Part shown: piece after piece, positions 18,043 through 27,594 of the stretch
How positions within the stretch are numbered: position 1 is the first letter of the stretch
Layout: every line of letters begins with the position of its first letter
Assembly: GCA_026702845.1 (NCBI GenBank)
Contig: JADCLS010000017.1
Location: 75,435-139,434 of the forward strand
Length of the DNA: 64,000 bases
Source of the DNA: Candidatus Heimdallarchaeota archaeon
Lineage (GTDB): Archaea; Asgardarchaeota; Heimdallarchaeia; Heimdallarchaeales; Kariarchaeaceae
Reading direction: 5' to 3'
Program-made: the position numbers and the translations under genes
Notes under the pieces: generated by a model
The model's database searches: none
Told to the model about the DNA's origin: nothing
The model's input: the letters and a program-made list of their open reading frames with translations, nothing else

Positions 18043-18591
18043 ATGAAAATCGAAGATAGTGGAATGCCAGAAGAGTCATATTGGCGATCATTTTTTGATC
18101 CAGAGTATATTTTCTCCACGCTCGAGATTCGTCAACCCGGTATCGTTGCAGATTTTGGGGCTGGATATGGTGTGTTCACCTTTGTCATAGCCCATTTTGC
18201 CGAGAAAGTTTATGCACTTGATATAGACCCAAGTATGATTGAGCATATCTGTGTAAAATCACATAGAGACAATATCATTGCCAAATGTTTGGATTTCACT
18301 CAAGATTGCGGTTTGGATGATTCCTCTATAGATACAGTGTTACTCTTTAACATTCTTCATGGAGATGACTTGCAACCTCTGCTTTCTGAAGTAAATCGAA
18401 TACTCAAAGCTAATGGTTTGGTAGCTGTCATTCACTGGAATTATGATGATACAACACCTCGAGGTCCTCCAATGACCATTAGAAAATCTCCACATCAAAT
18501 TATTGAGCTATTTGAATCCTTAGAATACAAACTACATATACATAAAAAGGTAGGTAAATATCATTTTGGCCAGATATTTAAACGGTCTTAA
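18043..18591 (+). CDS. Class I SAM-dependent methyltransferase
   Basis: 182 residues. Motif I is VADFGAGYGVFTFVIA (residues 35-50), followed by the acidic strand YALDIDPSMI and a later FNILHGDD (motif IV-like) and LKANGLVAVIHW (post-motif). This is a complete Methyltransf_11/UbiE-type core with no extra domain; substrate unknown. The start ATG has a TATA-like TTTATAATTT about 25 bases upstream. The 3' end overlaps that of the convergent histidine kinase gene by 14 bases. Confidence 0.82.
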   Translation: MKIEDSGMPEESYWRSFFDPEYIFSTLEIRQPGIVADFGAGYGVFTFVIAHFAEKVYALDIDPSMIEHICVKSHRDNIIAKCLDFTQDCGLDDSSIDTVLLFNILHGDDLQPLLSEVNRILKANGLVAVIHWNYDDTTPRGPPMTIRKSPHQIIELFESLEYKLHIHKKVGKYHFGQIFKRS

Positions 18592-20521
18592 GTGCCTTGG
18601 CTATACAATTTTTAAGATCTTCTACAGCAAATGGTTTTTGGAGATAGATCACATTTGGGTACTTGTTATCAAGAGAATACTCGCTATATCCTGAGGTGAT
18701 AATCACAGGAACATTGCTTAACCCCCGCAGTATTTTCAATGTCTCTCTACCAGAGAGTACTGGCATGGTCAAATCAAGAATCACAATTCTAATATCATCC
18801 ATACTTGAAAATTTATCTAAAGCGATTTGTCCATTCTCAGCAGCGATAACTTGAAATCCAAAATGTTTTATCATCCTAGTAGTAACATTCCTTACCATTG
18901 TATCATCATCTACTAATAGAATTTTCCCTGATCTGTCCACTAATTCTTCTACAACAATTGACGTCTCTTCTATAATTGGCTTATCGGATTTGGGGAGATA
19001 AATTCTAAAGGTAGTACCTACTCCTTGTGATGTTTCCACCTCTATGGCTCCATTATGTGATTTGATGATCCCCATAGTAACACTCAACCCCAATCCTCTA
19101 CCTGTAAATTTCGTGGAGAAAAATGGATCAAATATTTTGGAGATATTTTCATCAGGTATCCCAGGTCCATCATCAGTGACTTCTACCATCACATATTCTC
19201 CAGGTGTTATATCAAAAGAAGGAATGATATTCTTTAGATGTTCATCTGTGAGTACAATATTTGAAGAATGAATTCTGATATTACCATTTTTCATCCCTAT
19301 TGCCTCAGAGGCGTTTATCACTAAATTGAGCATGACTTGTTGGATTTGAGATATATCGATATTTACTGGGTTCACTGAATAATCAAGATCATAATCTACA
19401 ATAATCGCATCATATACAGATACATCAAGCAATTTTTTCATTAGAATGATACTATTAGATAGATTACAGGAGATTTTATCTGTTTCTGATTGTCCCGTGA
19501 AGGTGAGTATTTGCTTGGTTAGATGAGTGGCTTGATTTGAAATCTTAAAAATCTCATCAAGTATCTCAGTAGAATTTTCATCCAATTCTCTGGTTTTAAG
19601 TAGACTTGCATTACCTAGGATTCCCATTAGTAGATTATTCATATCATGAGCAATCCCTCCTGCAACAATACCAAGAGATTCCAATTTCTGAGCCATGAGG
19701 AGACGTTTTTCCAACTCATTTTTCTCCTCTTCCAGTCTTGTAATAGTGGATAGATCCCTGAAAATTACTAGAACTGCAGGATTATTCTCATGTGTGAAAA
19801 CTGAGGCCAAAATATTCAGATCGAATATGCTTCCATCAGCCCTTTCTCCCTTTGTATTGTAATCTTTAGGTTCTTCTCCACCCTTCTCTCTATTCAATGT
19901 TCGATTCTGAATAAGGTTCTTATACTCAGGCGCAACAAAATCAGATGCTAATAGGTCAGATGCATTATTTGTAGAAAAACCATAGATTTCCTGAAGTTTG
20001 GTGTTGTAATATATCAATTTTCCCTCTTGAAATACCCCCACCCCAAGAGGTGAGGTTTCAAACAAAACACGGTAATTCATCTCACTCTCTTTTACCCTGT
20101 ACTCTAACTTCTTGATATCAGAGATGTCTTGAGCTAATCCATGAACACCAACAACTTCCTCTCCCTCAAATTCAGGTCGAAGTTCAAATTGATACATCCT
20201 GTTTATTGGTTTCTCACCATCAAAGTGTTGTACACCCTGCAGCTCCATCTTAAAACTAACTATTTCTCCCCCCAATGCTCTCACATGGTTATTGAGAAGG
20301 TCAGGAAAGTCCTTGTACATATCAAATACTGAGATACCTACAACTTGACCGGGTTTTAATCCAATGAATTCAAGCCCTCCACCCTCACTTAAAATAAATT
20401 TACCATTCTTGTCCAATTGCCAGAAAACATTTGGCGTCTGGTTAACTCCAAGGGTAAATGTACGAAGAAATCGTTGAAGTATGGCAACTTCATCAGAGGC
20501 AAGTATATCATTTTGAGGCAT
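18578..20521 (-). CDS. Hybrid sensor histidine kinase with PAS domains and receiver
   Basis: 647 residues, no TM segments, so a cytoplasmic sensor. Order: PAS-like domain about 15-135 (with a PAC-type end QDISDIKKLE), a second PAS about 145-265, a HisKA dimerisation helix with phospho-acceptor His292 in GGIAHDMNNLL, a HATPase domain (N box NLVINASEAI, G1 DDGPGIPDE, G2 GRGLGLS), and a receiver domain at 533-647 with the acidic triad DDD at 538-540, phospho-acceptor Asp583 in VILDLTMP, Thr/Ser in IITSGYS and Lys629. All catalytic residues seem intact. This is a bacterial-type phosphorelay protein, and no separate output regulator lies next to it, so the downstream partner is unknown. Confidence 0.92.
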   Translation of the reverse strand: MPQNDILASDEVAILQRFLRTFTLGVNQTPNVFWQLDKNGKFILSEGGGLEFIGLKPGQVVGISVFDMYKDFPDLLNNHVRALGGEIVSFKMELQGVQHFDGEKPINRMYQFELRPEFEGEEVVGVHGLAQDISDIKKLEYRVKESEMNYRVLFETSPLGVGVFQEGKLIYYNTKLQEIYGFSTNNASDLLASDFVAPEYKNLIQNRTLNREKGGEEPKDYNTKGERADGSIFDLNILASVFTHENNPAVLVIFRDLSTITRLEEEKNELEKRLLMAQKLESLGIVAGGIAHDMNNLLMGILGNASLLKTRELDENSTEILDEIFKISNQATHLTKQILTFTGQSETDKISCNLSNSIILMKKLLDVSVYDAIIVDYDLDYSVNPVNIDISQIQQVMLNLVINASEAIGMKNGNIRIHSSNIVLTDEHLKNIIPSFDITPGEYVMVEVTDDGPGIPDENISKIFDPFFSTKFTGRGLGLSVTMGIIKSHNGAIEVETSQGVGTTFRIYLPKSDKPIIEETSIVVEELVDRSGKILLVDDDTMVRNVTTRMIKHFGFQVIAAENGQIALDKFSSMDDIRIVILDLTMPVLSGRETLKILRGLSNVPVIITSGYSEYSLDNKYPNVIYLQKPFAVEDLKNCIAKALKTV

Positions 20522-20724
20522 TGAATTGTAAGTATTATTGTAAGCAACATAATAAATTCGTCTATTACAATTAGATGTTTCGATTACTTTTGATAAAAAT
20601 TACTTACATTAAAATTGCTTGAGATCGATAAATAGTGCTCTTGCAATTATATTCATTTGGACTTTGAACAGAATCCATTCTTTTCTAGTAAGAGTATTAA
20701 TAGTGAAATTGTAATCAAGATTAG
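20522..20724. promoter_or_regulatory. Divergent promoter region between kinase and Yip1-type gene
   Basis: 203 bases. For the plus gene, GTATTAATAGTG lies about 28 bases before its ATG at 20725 and is a probable TATA box. The minus side has AT-rich TATA-like stretches before the kinase start. No inverted repeat stood out. Confidence 0.4.
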
Positions 20725-21639
20725 ATGGGACAGTGTACAAGTTGTTCGAATAACATCAAAGAAGATGCAGTTTTCTGCCCTCAATGCGGAGAGAGGGTCA
20801 CTAATAACCAAACCATAAATCAATCACCTCAGGGTCAGCAGGGATATGGCCAACCACCACAGCAAGGATTTGGTCAGAATTATCCACCACAAGGTCAGCA
20901 GGGATATGGTCAACCATCTCAGCAGGGATATGGTCAGAATTATCCACCTCAACAGGGTTATCCACCTCAAGGCTATGGACAACCCGGATTTCAGCAATTT
21001 CCACCTGGTTATCGTCAGAGAAGGATTGATTATATCCGTCCTGAAGGTTATGTATTCACAAAAACCATGTTGGAACGTATACTTGGTACTCTTAAGTCAG
21101 ATGTTGATGTTGTGGAGGAGATTGAGGAGCGTGAAGATCTTATGGATGAAGCCAAAAAAGTGCTCATTGGTGCATTTTCTATTATTACACTTTTCCATTT
21201 TATCCTGATAAATGTCAGTACTGCTTATACAATTTATAGTCCTGTGTTATCATTTATCGAGATACTCCTATCTACCTTTGTGGGTGGGTATGTATTCATC
21301 ATCTCAATCGCATTTCTAGGAAAACGAATCGGTGGACATAACACACAAATCGATACCAATGAGATTATTAGAGTATTGGCCTATGCCTATGTTGCACGTG
21401 CATTATCACAGATATTCTCAGTGATAAACAATATCTCAGATAGTTCTTTTATCTATTTTATTTGGTTTTTATTTTCTCTCTATTCCTATTTTGTGGTTGC
21501 CTTTGCCACTCGAAGAGCCATGGATACAGGTTGGGGGTTAACTATTATCACCATTATTCCTGCCATTATTGTAAGATTTTTCGTTGAAATAATAATTGTT
21601 ATGTTTATTGGCTTTATAGGGTTATCTTATACTATTTAG
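20725..21639 (+). CDS. Zinc-ribbon, low-complexity, Yip1-type membrane protein
   Basis: 304 residues. Residues 4-21 are a zinc ribbon (Cys4, Cys7, Cys18, Cys21). Residues 30-95 are a Gln/Gly/Tyr/Pro-rich repeat (two exact-length units of 20 residues at 37-56 and 57-76 of the type QQGYGQP..QGYGQNYPPQ, then shorter pieces). From about 110 a helical segment leads into five TM segments (about 150-172, 178-205, 228-245, 250-270 and 275-300), a Yip1-like membrane domain. Yip1 family proteins are involved in membrane trafficking in eukaryotes; here that role is only an inference. The repeat tract is prone to disordered or condensate-like behaviour. The antisense frame 20801-21004 is an artefact of the repeat. 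Confidence 0.75.
   Translation: MGQCTSCSNNIKEDAVFCPQCGERVTNNQTINQSPQGQQGYGQPPQQGFGQNYPPQGQQGYGQPSQQGYGQNYPPQQGYPPQGYGQPGFQQFPPGYRQRRIDYIRPEGYVFTKTMLERILGTLKSDVDVVEEIEEREDLMDEAKKVLIGAFSIITLFHFILINVSTAYTIYSPVLSFIEILLSTFVGGYVFIISIAFLGKRIGGHNTQIDTNEIIRVLAYAYVARALSQIFSVINNISDSSFIYFIWFLFSLYSYFVVAFATRRAMDTGWGLTIITIIPAIIVRFFVEIIIVMFIGFIGLSYTI
20833..20952 (+). repeat. Tandem 60-base repeat within the zinc-ribbon/Yip1 gene
   Basis: Two in-frame copies of a 60-base unit (20833-20892 and 20893-20952) encode a 20-residue Gln/Gly/Tyr/Pro unit, followed by partial copies to about 21000. The two copies differ at only a few bases, so the duplication is recent or kept homogeneous. Confidence 0.85.
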
Positions 21640-21642
21640 TAA

Positions 21643-22476
21643 CTATGGGTATTCACGCTTTCTTAGGTAATAGCCACCAGAAACTAGTATTATGAATGTA
21701 AATATCACTGTATACCATATTGACCATGTAAGATCAACTTTACTATCAGTATTGAAGAACTCAATGAAGATTTCCTGACTGATACGCATGATATTGGTAA
21801 TAGGTACATATTTATTATCCTCTAGGAGAAGAAATCCTAGGAATAATGGTTCAACGATAGCCAGTATCAACCCAAAGGTGAAACCACGATTTCCAATCAT
21901 TCCGACGAGTAGAAAGAGACCTGCATAGATGAAAGTACCCACCAAGAGGACCAAGAGCATATTCGCATAAACATCAAAATTCTGTCCAAATTCAGTGAAG
22001 AAATCCTCTTCTCCCTTGGTACTCATGTAGATATAGGTGATGAGGAAGAGAATGATATTTATGGCGTACACAACAGTGTTGATGACAATCCACCGTGATA
22101 GCCAGTAAGTCTCTCGTTTTATAGGTCTTACAAGTGTGAGATCAACAGTTTTATCTGTGATCTCATCAGCACTTATAGGTAGGGATAATATGAGACATCC
22201 AAACACGAAGAGGAAGGGAAACATATTCTCATATACAAATCCCACATAAGCCTCTCCTATATCTGCATATGTTCTATCATTGAATGCCAGATCCATAAAT
22301 AGTATGAACAGATTTAGAAAGATATAGATGATCCATTTCTTGCCGAGAAAGATGGTTTTGTAACCCATAATGATGGAGTTGAACAACCGGGGTTGCTGAT
22401 CCTGTAGCAGTTCTTGTGGAGTTTTCTCTCTAAGTACCTGCTGAATATATTCTTGTGTATTAATTTCTACTGTCAT
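21643..22476 (-). CDS. ABC-2 type permease, second of the operon
   Basis: 277 residues with about six TM segments (near 45-65, 80-102, 130-150, 170-195, 198-222 and 250-270). There is a conserved KTVDLTLVRPIKRETYW segment after the second TM, the coupling region of the ABC-2 (NosY/GldF-like) family. It is the last gene of the four-gene operon 21643-25379 and lies two bases after the ATPase gene upstream of it. A GGTGGGA precedes its ATG. Pairs with the ATPase at 22479-23432. Confidence 0.8.
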   Translation of the reverse strand: MTVEINTQEYIQQVLREKTPQELLQDQQPRLFNSIIMGYKTIFLGKKWIIYIFLNLFILFMDLAFNDRTYADIGEAYVGFVYENMFPFLFVFGCLILSLPISADEITDKTVDLTLVRPIKRETYWLSRWIVINTVVYAINIILFLITYIYMSTKGEEDFFTEFGQNFDVYANMLLVLLVGTFIYAGLFLLVGMIGNRGFTFGLILAIVEPLFLGFLLLEDNKYVPITNIMRISQEIFIEFFNTDSKVDLTWSIWYTVIFTFIILVSGGYYLRKREYP

Positions 22477-22478
22477 GA

Positions 22479-23432
22479 TTATCCCACCGTTAAGCTTGTG
22501 AAGAGTGATTGTAACCCTTCATCCGTGGCTTTGACCTCTGCCACATCCAGATTCTTCTGCACCACAATATCTGTGAGCAACGTATAGAATGCTCTTGCCT
22601 CATGAGTTAGGACAAGTAACTGGTTCTGTCCAGATCGGGGATCAGTACCAAAGTTGATCTGTGATACTACCCTGTTATCTGCTTGCTCAATCAACGCATT
22701 CGCTAGTTCTTTTGATTGTTCCAATGTTATCTGGATGGAATGAGGTTGATCATCTATCATCTCACGTATTCGCACAGGGCTACCCTGGGCAATAGTACGG
22801 CCTTTATAGAGCAGTATGATTTTCTCAGCTATTTTTTCCATCTCAAAAAGTATATGGCTGGAAATGAAGAAACTAGTGTTATACTCCTTTCTGTATTTCT
22901 CAAAGAGTTCGAACATGTTATGTCTGACAACTGGATCAAGACCATTAAATGGTTCATCAGCAATCACCAGAGCGGGTTTATGAATGAGGGCCTGACCTAT
23001 CTTTATTCTTTGACGCATACCCTTGGAGAATTGACGGATACGTTTATTAGCGACCTTGGTAAGTCCAACCTCCTCCAGCACCTCTTCTGCACGTTTAATC
23101 GCCTCTTCAAGGGTCATGTGATATCTTGCATGTGAGATGAAGTAATCCCGTGCTTTCATCCATTTGGGGAAGCTCCCTTCCTCTGAAATGTATCCGATTA
23201 GACTACGGGCAGAACTATTAGTGAAGGGATCCTTGGTGAATAGCTTGACATTTCCAGTGTGTGGTTTTATGAGCCCCAGGAGCATACGAATGCATGTAGT
23301 TTTTCCAGCTCCATTTGGTCCTAGAAATCCAGTTATTGCACCCATTTCCACGGAGAATGAAGCATCTGAAACTGCAACTACATCACCAAAAGTTCGAGTG
23401 ACATGATTTACTTCTGCAATCACTTCTTTCAT
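22479..23432 (-). CDS. ABC-2 exporter ATP-binding protein, second of the operon
   Basis: 317 residues. Walker A GPNGAGKT at 38-45, signature FSKGMRQRI near 140, Walker B LVIADEPFNGLDP near 160, switch His in ISSHIL. A C-terminal extension of about 90 residues follows the core, as in the gliding/Nos-type exporters. The preceding permease gene ends one base before its ATG, and a perfect GGAGGAG Shine-Dalgarno motif lies within the end of that gene, so translation is coupled. Substrate unknown. Confidence 0.92.
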   Translation of the reverse strand: MKEVIAEVNHVTRTFGDVVAVSDASFSVEMGAITGFLGPNGAGKTTCIRMLLGLIKPHTGNVKLFTKDPFTNSSARSLIGYISEEGSFPKWMKARDYFISHARYHMTLEEAIKRAEEVLEEVGLTKVANKRIRQFSKGMRQRIKIGQALIHKPALVIADEPFNGLDPVVRHNMFELFEKYRKEYNTSFFISSHILFEMEKIAEKIILLYKGRTIAQGSPVRIREMIDDQPHSIQITLEQSKELANALIEQADNRVVSQINFGTDPRSGQNQLLVLTHEARAFYTLLTDIVVQKNLDVAEVKATDEGLQSLFTSLTVG

Positions 23433-23433
23433 T

Positions 23434-24438
23434 TTACAGCTCCTCCCCGGTCATTTTCTTTATTTTATAGTAAAGATACGCTGAGAAGATTACAATTATC
23501 CCCAGCGCAATTCCAAGTACATGGAAGTACTCAAGACCTGCTCCATCATTGAGATTAAGTGGAGTGGGAGGGATTGGATACCATTCTCCAGTAGTTTCAT
23601 CCATACCCCATCCATTATTTATACCAAGATTGAGGTCACCTAGGCAGATATATGCTAGAATAACAAGAAACTCCGATGGTGAAATGAGTAACAGGAATTC
23701 ATTGTCTGCATTAGCAGATGCAATCCCCGTACCAATGAGACTTCCAAGGAAGAATAGCAGGAAAAAGATCATACTTGCATAAGACCTGCGATCTACAGAG
23801 ATGGAAAGAACCAGAATGAATAGACCCATAATGATGGTGGCCAATAGGGAATAGGAAACGATACCTGCATAGTAACTGATATATTCCCAGTGACTCAAAC
23901 CCAGGCCATTGATGAAGAAGAAACCCATTATGAGCAAAGGCAACATGAGAAAGAGGTTCATGTACACCAATATTGATCCTATCTTGCCAATGACATACTC
24001 TCTCTTCTCCAGACGGGCCAGATAAATCTCGATTACTTTACCCTCCTTATCATCAGAAAATAATCCTGATCCAGAAATGGCAAATAAAGCCAATAGAAGT
24101 ACACCTATATTCATAGTGAGGCTCATCTCACCGTAGCCATCTCCTGGTACAATATTGGATCCAAAAGGGCTGAGGTAGAGAGCCACAAATCCATTGAGGT
24201 TGTTTAGTATGATCTCCTCTGTTGTTCCAGCTGATACAGCTACAGCAGCTATGATCCCTATGAAATTGGTAAAAATAGTTAGGACCATGAGTACCTTACC
24301 AAATGTACTTCTGTGCCAGGTGGATATCACCTCAAATTTGATGATCTGTAAAGTTCTTTTCCATCTCTTATCCAAATCGCCATCGTAAGATCGATAGCTG
24401 AACTTTTGAAGGTACTCTCCATTTGTATTCTCACTCAT
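23434..24438 (-). CDS. ABC-2 type permease, first of the operon
   Basis: 334 residues, about seven hydrophobic segments (first near 45-70, then 110-130, 155-180, 190-215, 220-245, 250-275 and a last one near 310-328). Coupling segment FSDDKEGKVIEIYLARLEKREY near 125-150. Its start overlaps the stop of the upstream ATPase gene (gcATGA), with a perfect GGAGGT just before, so the pair is translationally coupled. Confidence 0.82.
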   Translation of the reverse strand: MSENTNGEYLQKFSYRSYDGDLDKRWKRTLQIIKFEVISTWHRSTFGKVLMVLTIFTNFIGIIAAVAVSAGTTEEIILNNLNGFVALYLSPFGSNIVPGDGYGEMSLTMNIGVLLLALFAISGSGLFSDDKEGKVIEIYLARLEKREYVIGKIGSILVYMNLFLMLPLLIMGFFFINGLGLSHWEYISYYAGIVSYSLLATIIMGLFILVLSISVDRRSYASMIFFLLFFLGSLIGTGIASANADNEFLLLISPSEFLVILAYICLGDLNLGINNGWGMDETTGEWYPIPPTPLNLNDGAGLEYFHVLGIALGIIVIFSAYLYYKIKKMTGEEL

Positions 24439-25379
24439 GCTCTAATACCTCCATTTTGAGCCACCGCTTCAATGAACACATCTTCCAAGCTATCCTTGAA
24501 TGGTGAGATCATGCGCACATACATATTGTTGTTTTTTGCCAAGTTGAATACATCTTGATGTGTTTTACCTTGAGCTGTTGCTGTGATGATGCTTTCAGTA
24601 ACTTTATTTATTCCAAAACCTGCTTTGGTTAAGATCTCTGCAAATTCTTCATGATCACCAGATACTCGTATTTGGAGGATTTCATGGCCTTTTTCCCTGC
24701 TAAGAATCTCATTAAGAGTTCCTTGCATCACTCGTTTGCCTTGCGACATCACAACAACGTAGTTGGCAGTTCTTTCTATATCAGGAAGAAGATGAGTTGA
24801 TATGATAATATTCTTGCCATGGTTTTTTCCAAGATCATAAATGAGATCAAGTATTTGTTCATGAGACTGGGGATCACAGCCTGCAGTCGGCTCATCCAGT
24901 ATCAAAAGTTGCGGATCATGTACAAGTGCAGTAGCTAATTTCACCTTTTGCATCATACCTTGGCTGAATGTATTCATATCTCTGTATCTTGCCTCCTCAA
25001 GCCCCACATAGTGAAGTGTATCAAAGGCTCGTTGTTTGGCCACATTTCTTGGTAATCCTGCTAGGATCCCCATGTGCGTTACATAGCGTGCTGCTGTTGT
25101 GGAGCGTATTTTGGTATCTACTTCTGGTTGATAACCAAACAGGTCCTTTACCTTAAGCAGATCATCTGGTAATTTATGGTTGAGAAAAGTCATACCTCCA
25201 GAGGAATAGGGGTAGATTCCCAGCAAACAACGAATAAACGTTGTTTTACCTGCACCATTGGGTCCTAGTAATCCAGTCACACCTGACGGGATTTCAGCTG
25301 AGAATTCATCAAGTGCTCGGAAGGTTCCAAACTCTTTTACCATCTTCTCAATGGATAGAATTGTATTATTATCAGTCAA
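24435..25379 (-). CDS. ABC-2 exporter ATP-binding protein, first of the operon
   Basis: 314 residues: Walker A GPNGAGKT at 39-46, signature FSQGMMQKV, Walker B LLILDEPTAGCDPQ, switch His in IISTHL, plus a C-terminal domain of about 85 residues. The start codon is a TTG at 25379; no upstream ATG exists in frame, and an AAATATATTTT box centred about 24 bases upstream supports this point as a leaderless start. It heads the operon of two ATPase/permease pairs that end at 21643. The two exporters could form one complex or two, as in Nos/Gld-like systems; the cargo is unknown. Confidence 0.88.
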   Translation of the reverse strand: MTDNNTILSIEKMVKEFGTFRALDEFSAEIPSGVTGLLGPNGAGKTTFIRCLLGIYPYSSGGMTFLNHKLPDDLLKVKDLFGYQPEVDTKIRSTTAARYVTHMGILAGLPRNVAKQRAFDTLHYVGLEEARYRDMNTFSQGMMQKVKLATALVHDPQLLILDEPTAGCDPQSHEQILDLIYDLGKNHGKNIIISTHLLPDIERTANYVVVMSQGKRVMQGTLNEILSREKGHEILQIRVSGDHEEFAEILTKAGFGINKVTESIITATAQGKTHQDVFNLAKNNNMYVRMISPFKDSLEDVFIEAVAQNGGIRA

Positions 25380-25528
25380 TTGATCACTGAATAATAAAAT
25401 ATATTTAGATATAAAAAGTGTTACCTTGAGGTGGGTAACAAAAGATAAAATAATCTATATTAGGCAGAATATAGTTTAATAAATCATTTGGATAGGATAA
25501 TCTCTTTTTGATAGTATTGTTAAAATCT

Positions 25529-26683
25529 TCATTTTAACTCAGACAATTTCTCCAGAAAATAGGAATCTGAAGGTTGATTGAATTCCAGGTTGCTATCAGG
25601 AAAGAATTTATCATAGGTTAGTATAAATTCCTTGAGAAGTACATTGATTTCTTCTTGATCATCTGAGAAAATGTGAGATAAAATCTCAAATTTGTTAATA
25701 GCCACATTGGTGTGCTTGGAGTAGTGGTAAATGAGCACGTATTTTCTCTCCATCTGGATGTAGAACCTGTTTTCAGCTAACTCGATTTGTCTTGTTCCTC
25801 TACCTTTATCTGAGGTAACTCCTGCAAGTGATCCTATTTCTGTCAGAACTGCATCAATACCAAACAAGGCACTTGTAGCTAGATTTGCATTACCGTCATC
25901 TCCGGTTGAAAAAATTGGTTTTCCTCCTTTGTCTGCGATAATGATTTGGTGAATCTGCACTGAATCATAAAATCCAACAAAAGGATCCCTCAATAAGATG
26001 AGAAAGGTGAACAGAAAACCAGTATTGGCGGATAAATGTCTGATTGATTGTGGAGCTCCGATTGCGGTGAGGATGGGTAATAATAGGTTAGATAACATAC
26101 TTAATGAAATGGATATAATGAGAAATATCACAACTCTACGTTTTTTGCTTTCTACCTTGGCAGTAGTTCTAAATAGAGGATGCAAAATCTCAACATACAG
26201 CATGATGAAACTCATGACAATGTACATATTCCAAATAAGTTCATTGTTGACCACACTTTTCCAACTATGAGTTGTATAATCATAGGTATATGATAGTACA
26301 TCAGGTCGGCTTAATTGAATAGTTAGTAAAACAGCTATGATCAAATCAAACATCAACAATCTGTTCGTAAGATGTCGCTTTCTCAATGCATTAAATCCAT
26401 GTAACGTGGAGACTAATATTACTCCTCCGGTGATATTGGCAACGTACCATACGATCTCAGCAGAATCATGATCGGTAGAGGGAAGGAGATCATAGTAGAT
26501 ATGACTAAGATCCCAGAGAAAAATCCCGATAGCTGTTAAAATAAATGCATTAATTTGATAGATCCTGTATTTCAGATAGATGGATACCGAGACAAAAATG
26601 GAGAATAAACTCACCCAGATACTCAAGAAATCCACGATGAAATATATAGTATCTACCACATATGTAAGTTCTTTCGTACTCAT
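25529..26683 (-). CDS. Seven-TM protein with C-terminal longin/roadblock-like domain
   Basis: 384 residues. Residues 10-230 have seven TM segments, with a layout like the 7TM sensory modules of bacterial and archaeal kinases. The soluble part from about 240 (strand QIHQIIIADKGGKPIFS, helix ALFGIDAVLTEIGSLAG, strands with YIQMERKYVLIYHY) looks like the domain at the ends of the two TPR proteins. The architecture suggests a membrane receptor whose cytoplasmic domain reports to a small GTPase or other partner; this is inference. The gene stands alone with 55-150-base gaps to its neighbours. Confidence 0.65.
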   Translation of the reverse strand: MSTKELTYVVDTIYFIVDFLSIWVSLFSIFVSVSIYLKYRIYQINAFILTAIGIFLWDLSHIYYDLLPSTDHDSAEIVWYVANITGGVILVSTLHGFNALRKRHLTNRLLMFDLIIAVLLTIQLSRPDVLSYTYDYTTHSWKSVVNNELIWNMYIVMSFIMLYVEILHPLFRTTAKVESKKRRVVIFLIISISLSMLSNLLLPILTAIGAPQSIRHLSANTGFLFTFLILLRDPFVGFYDSVQIHQIIIADKGGKPIFSTGDDGNANLATSALFGIDAVLTEIGSLAGVTSDKGRGTRQIELAENRFYIQMERKYVLIYHYSKHTNVAINKFEILSHIFSDDQEEINVLLKEFILTYDKFFPDSNLEFNQPSDSYFLEKLSELK

Positions 26684-26739
26684 TTAATAATATCGAAACC
26701 GGTTCCACCTAGAGGATGATTTCAACACAAATCGTGTAT

Positions 26740-27504
26740 CTAGGGGATCCTGAGCCATTTATCTTCCTGTACATCAAATAGTTGCCGATATTTATCAATC
26801 TCAGAAATATCAATACTGACAAGCAGAGTGTCTTGTTCATCATGATTTAGGATTCCAGTACACTCACCAAAGGGATTATACACAACTGAATGTCCGCCAA
26901 ACTTGGCAACAATATCTTCACCAACCCTATTGACTCCAATGACGAAACATTGATTCTCAATGGCTCTTGCCCTTAAAAGTGCTAACCAGTGATCAATTCG
27001 TACCTTTGGCCATTCGGCAACGACAACGATAAGATCAATACCTTTCTCTGCTTGTTTCTGGTATAGCTCTGCAAAGCGGAGATCATAGCAGATGGAAAGG
27101 CCTATGGATAGAGTGCCGATTTTTGCAGTTACAACCTTTCTTCCGGGGGAAAACAAAGAATCCTCCTTCATGGGCTTGAAAAGATGAGATTTGCGATATG
27201 TAGTCAAAACACCATCAGGGCCAATAAGAACTCCAGTGTTATAATATCTGTTATCTGCTTTTTCTGATACACTTCCATAAAAATAACATCCCTGACTACA
27301 ATACTCCTTCAGATATGTATAATAAGGAGAATTGTAGAAATCAAGGCTCTCTATACTATTTCTATCATATCCGGTGAGAAATAACTCCGGTGCGATGATA
27401 ATATCAGCTGGATCTGTTTGTTGTTCAACCAAAGTCTTCAACGTTTGAAAATTGATATCAGGTTCTCCGAATACCACATCCATCTGAACAAGTAGGATCT
27501 TCAC
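26740..27504 (-). CDS. Carbon-nitrogen hydrolase (nitrilase family amidase)
   Basis: 254 residues, the usual single-domain length. The catalytic triad is present: Glu40 in IIAPELFLTGY, Lys105 in TYRKSHLF, Cys139 in SICYDLRFAELY. The last motif is the standard 'YDLRF' of the omega-amidase/Nit2-like branch, so deamidation of a small alpha-keto amide or similar is the most likely reaction; the exact substrate is not certain. Cytoplasmic. It appears as a single gene, ATG at 27504. Confidence 0.88.
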   Translation of the reverse strand: MKILLVQMDVVFGEPDINFQTLKTLVEQQTDPADIIIAPELFLTGYDRNSIESLDFYNSPYYTYLKEYCSQGCYFYGSVSEKADNRYYNTGVLIGPDGVLTTYRKSHLFKPMKEDSLFSPGRKVVTAKIGTLSIGLSICYDLRFAELYQKQAEKGIDLIVVVAEWPKVRIDHWLALLRARAIENQCFVIGVNRVGEDIVAKFGGHSVVYNPFGECTGILNHDEQDTLLVSIDISEIDKYRQLFDVQEDKWLRIP

Positions 27505-27594
27505 AAATCATTCTTTATGAAAAGGAATATAGTTGTTATCAATGATAGCCATATTAGTTCAAACTATTCTGTGTTTTTTTTTTAGTTGATATGT

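Noticed and set aside
20833..20952. Tandem repeat considered as a CRISPR array
   Set aside because: The units are contiguous, coding and without spacers.
20801..21004. Antisense frame over the Gln/Gly/Tyr/Pro repeat
   Set aside because: It is produced by the repeated codons of the real gene and has no start signals of its own.
22716..23135. Plus-strand frame opposite the ABC ATPase
   Set aside because: The ATPase motifs are on the other strand.
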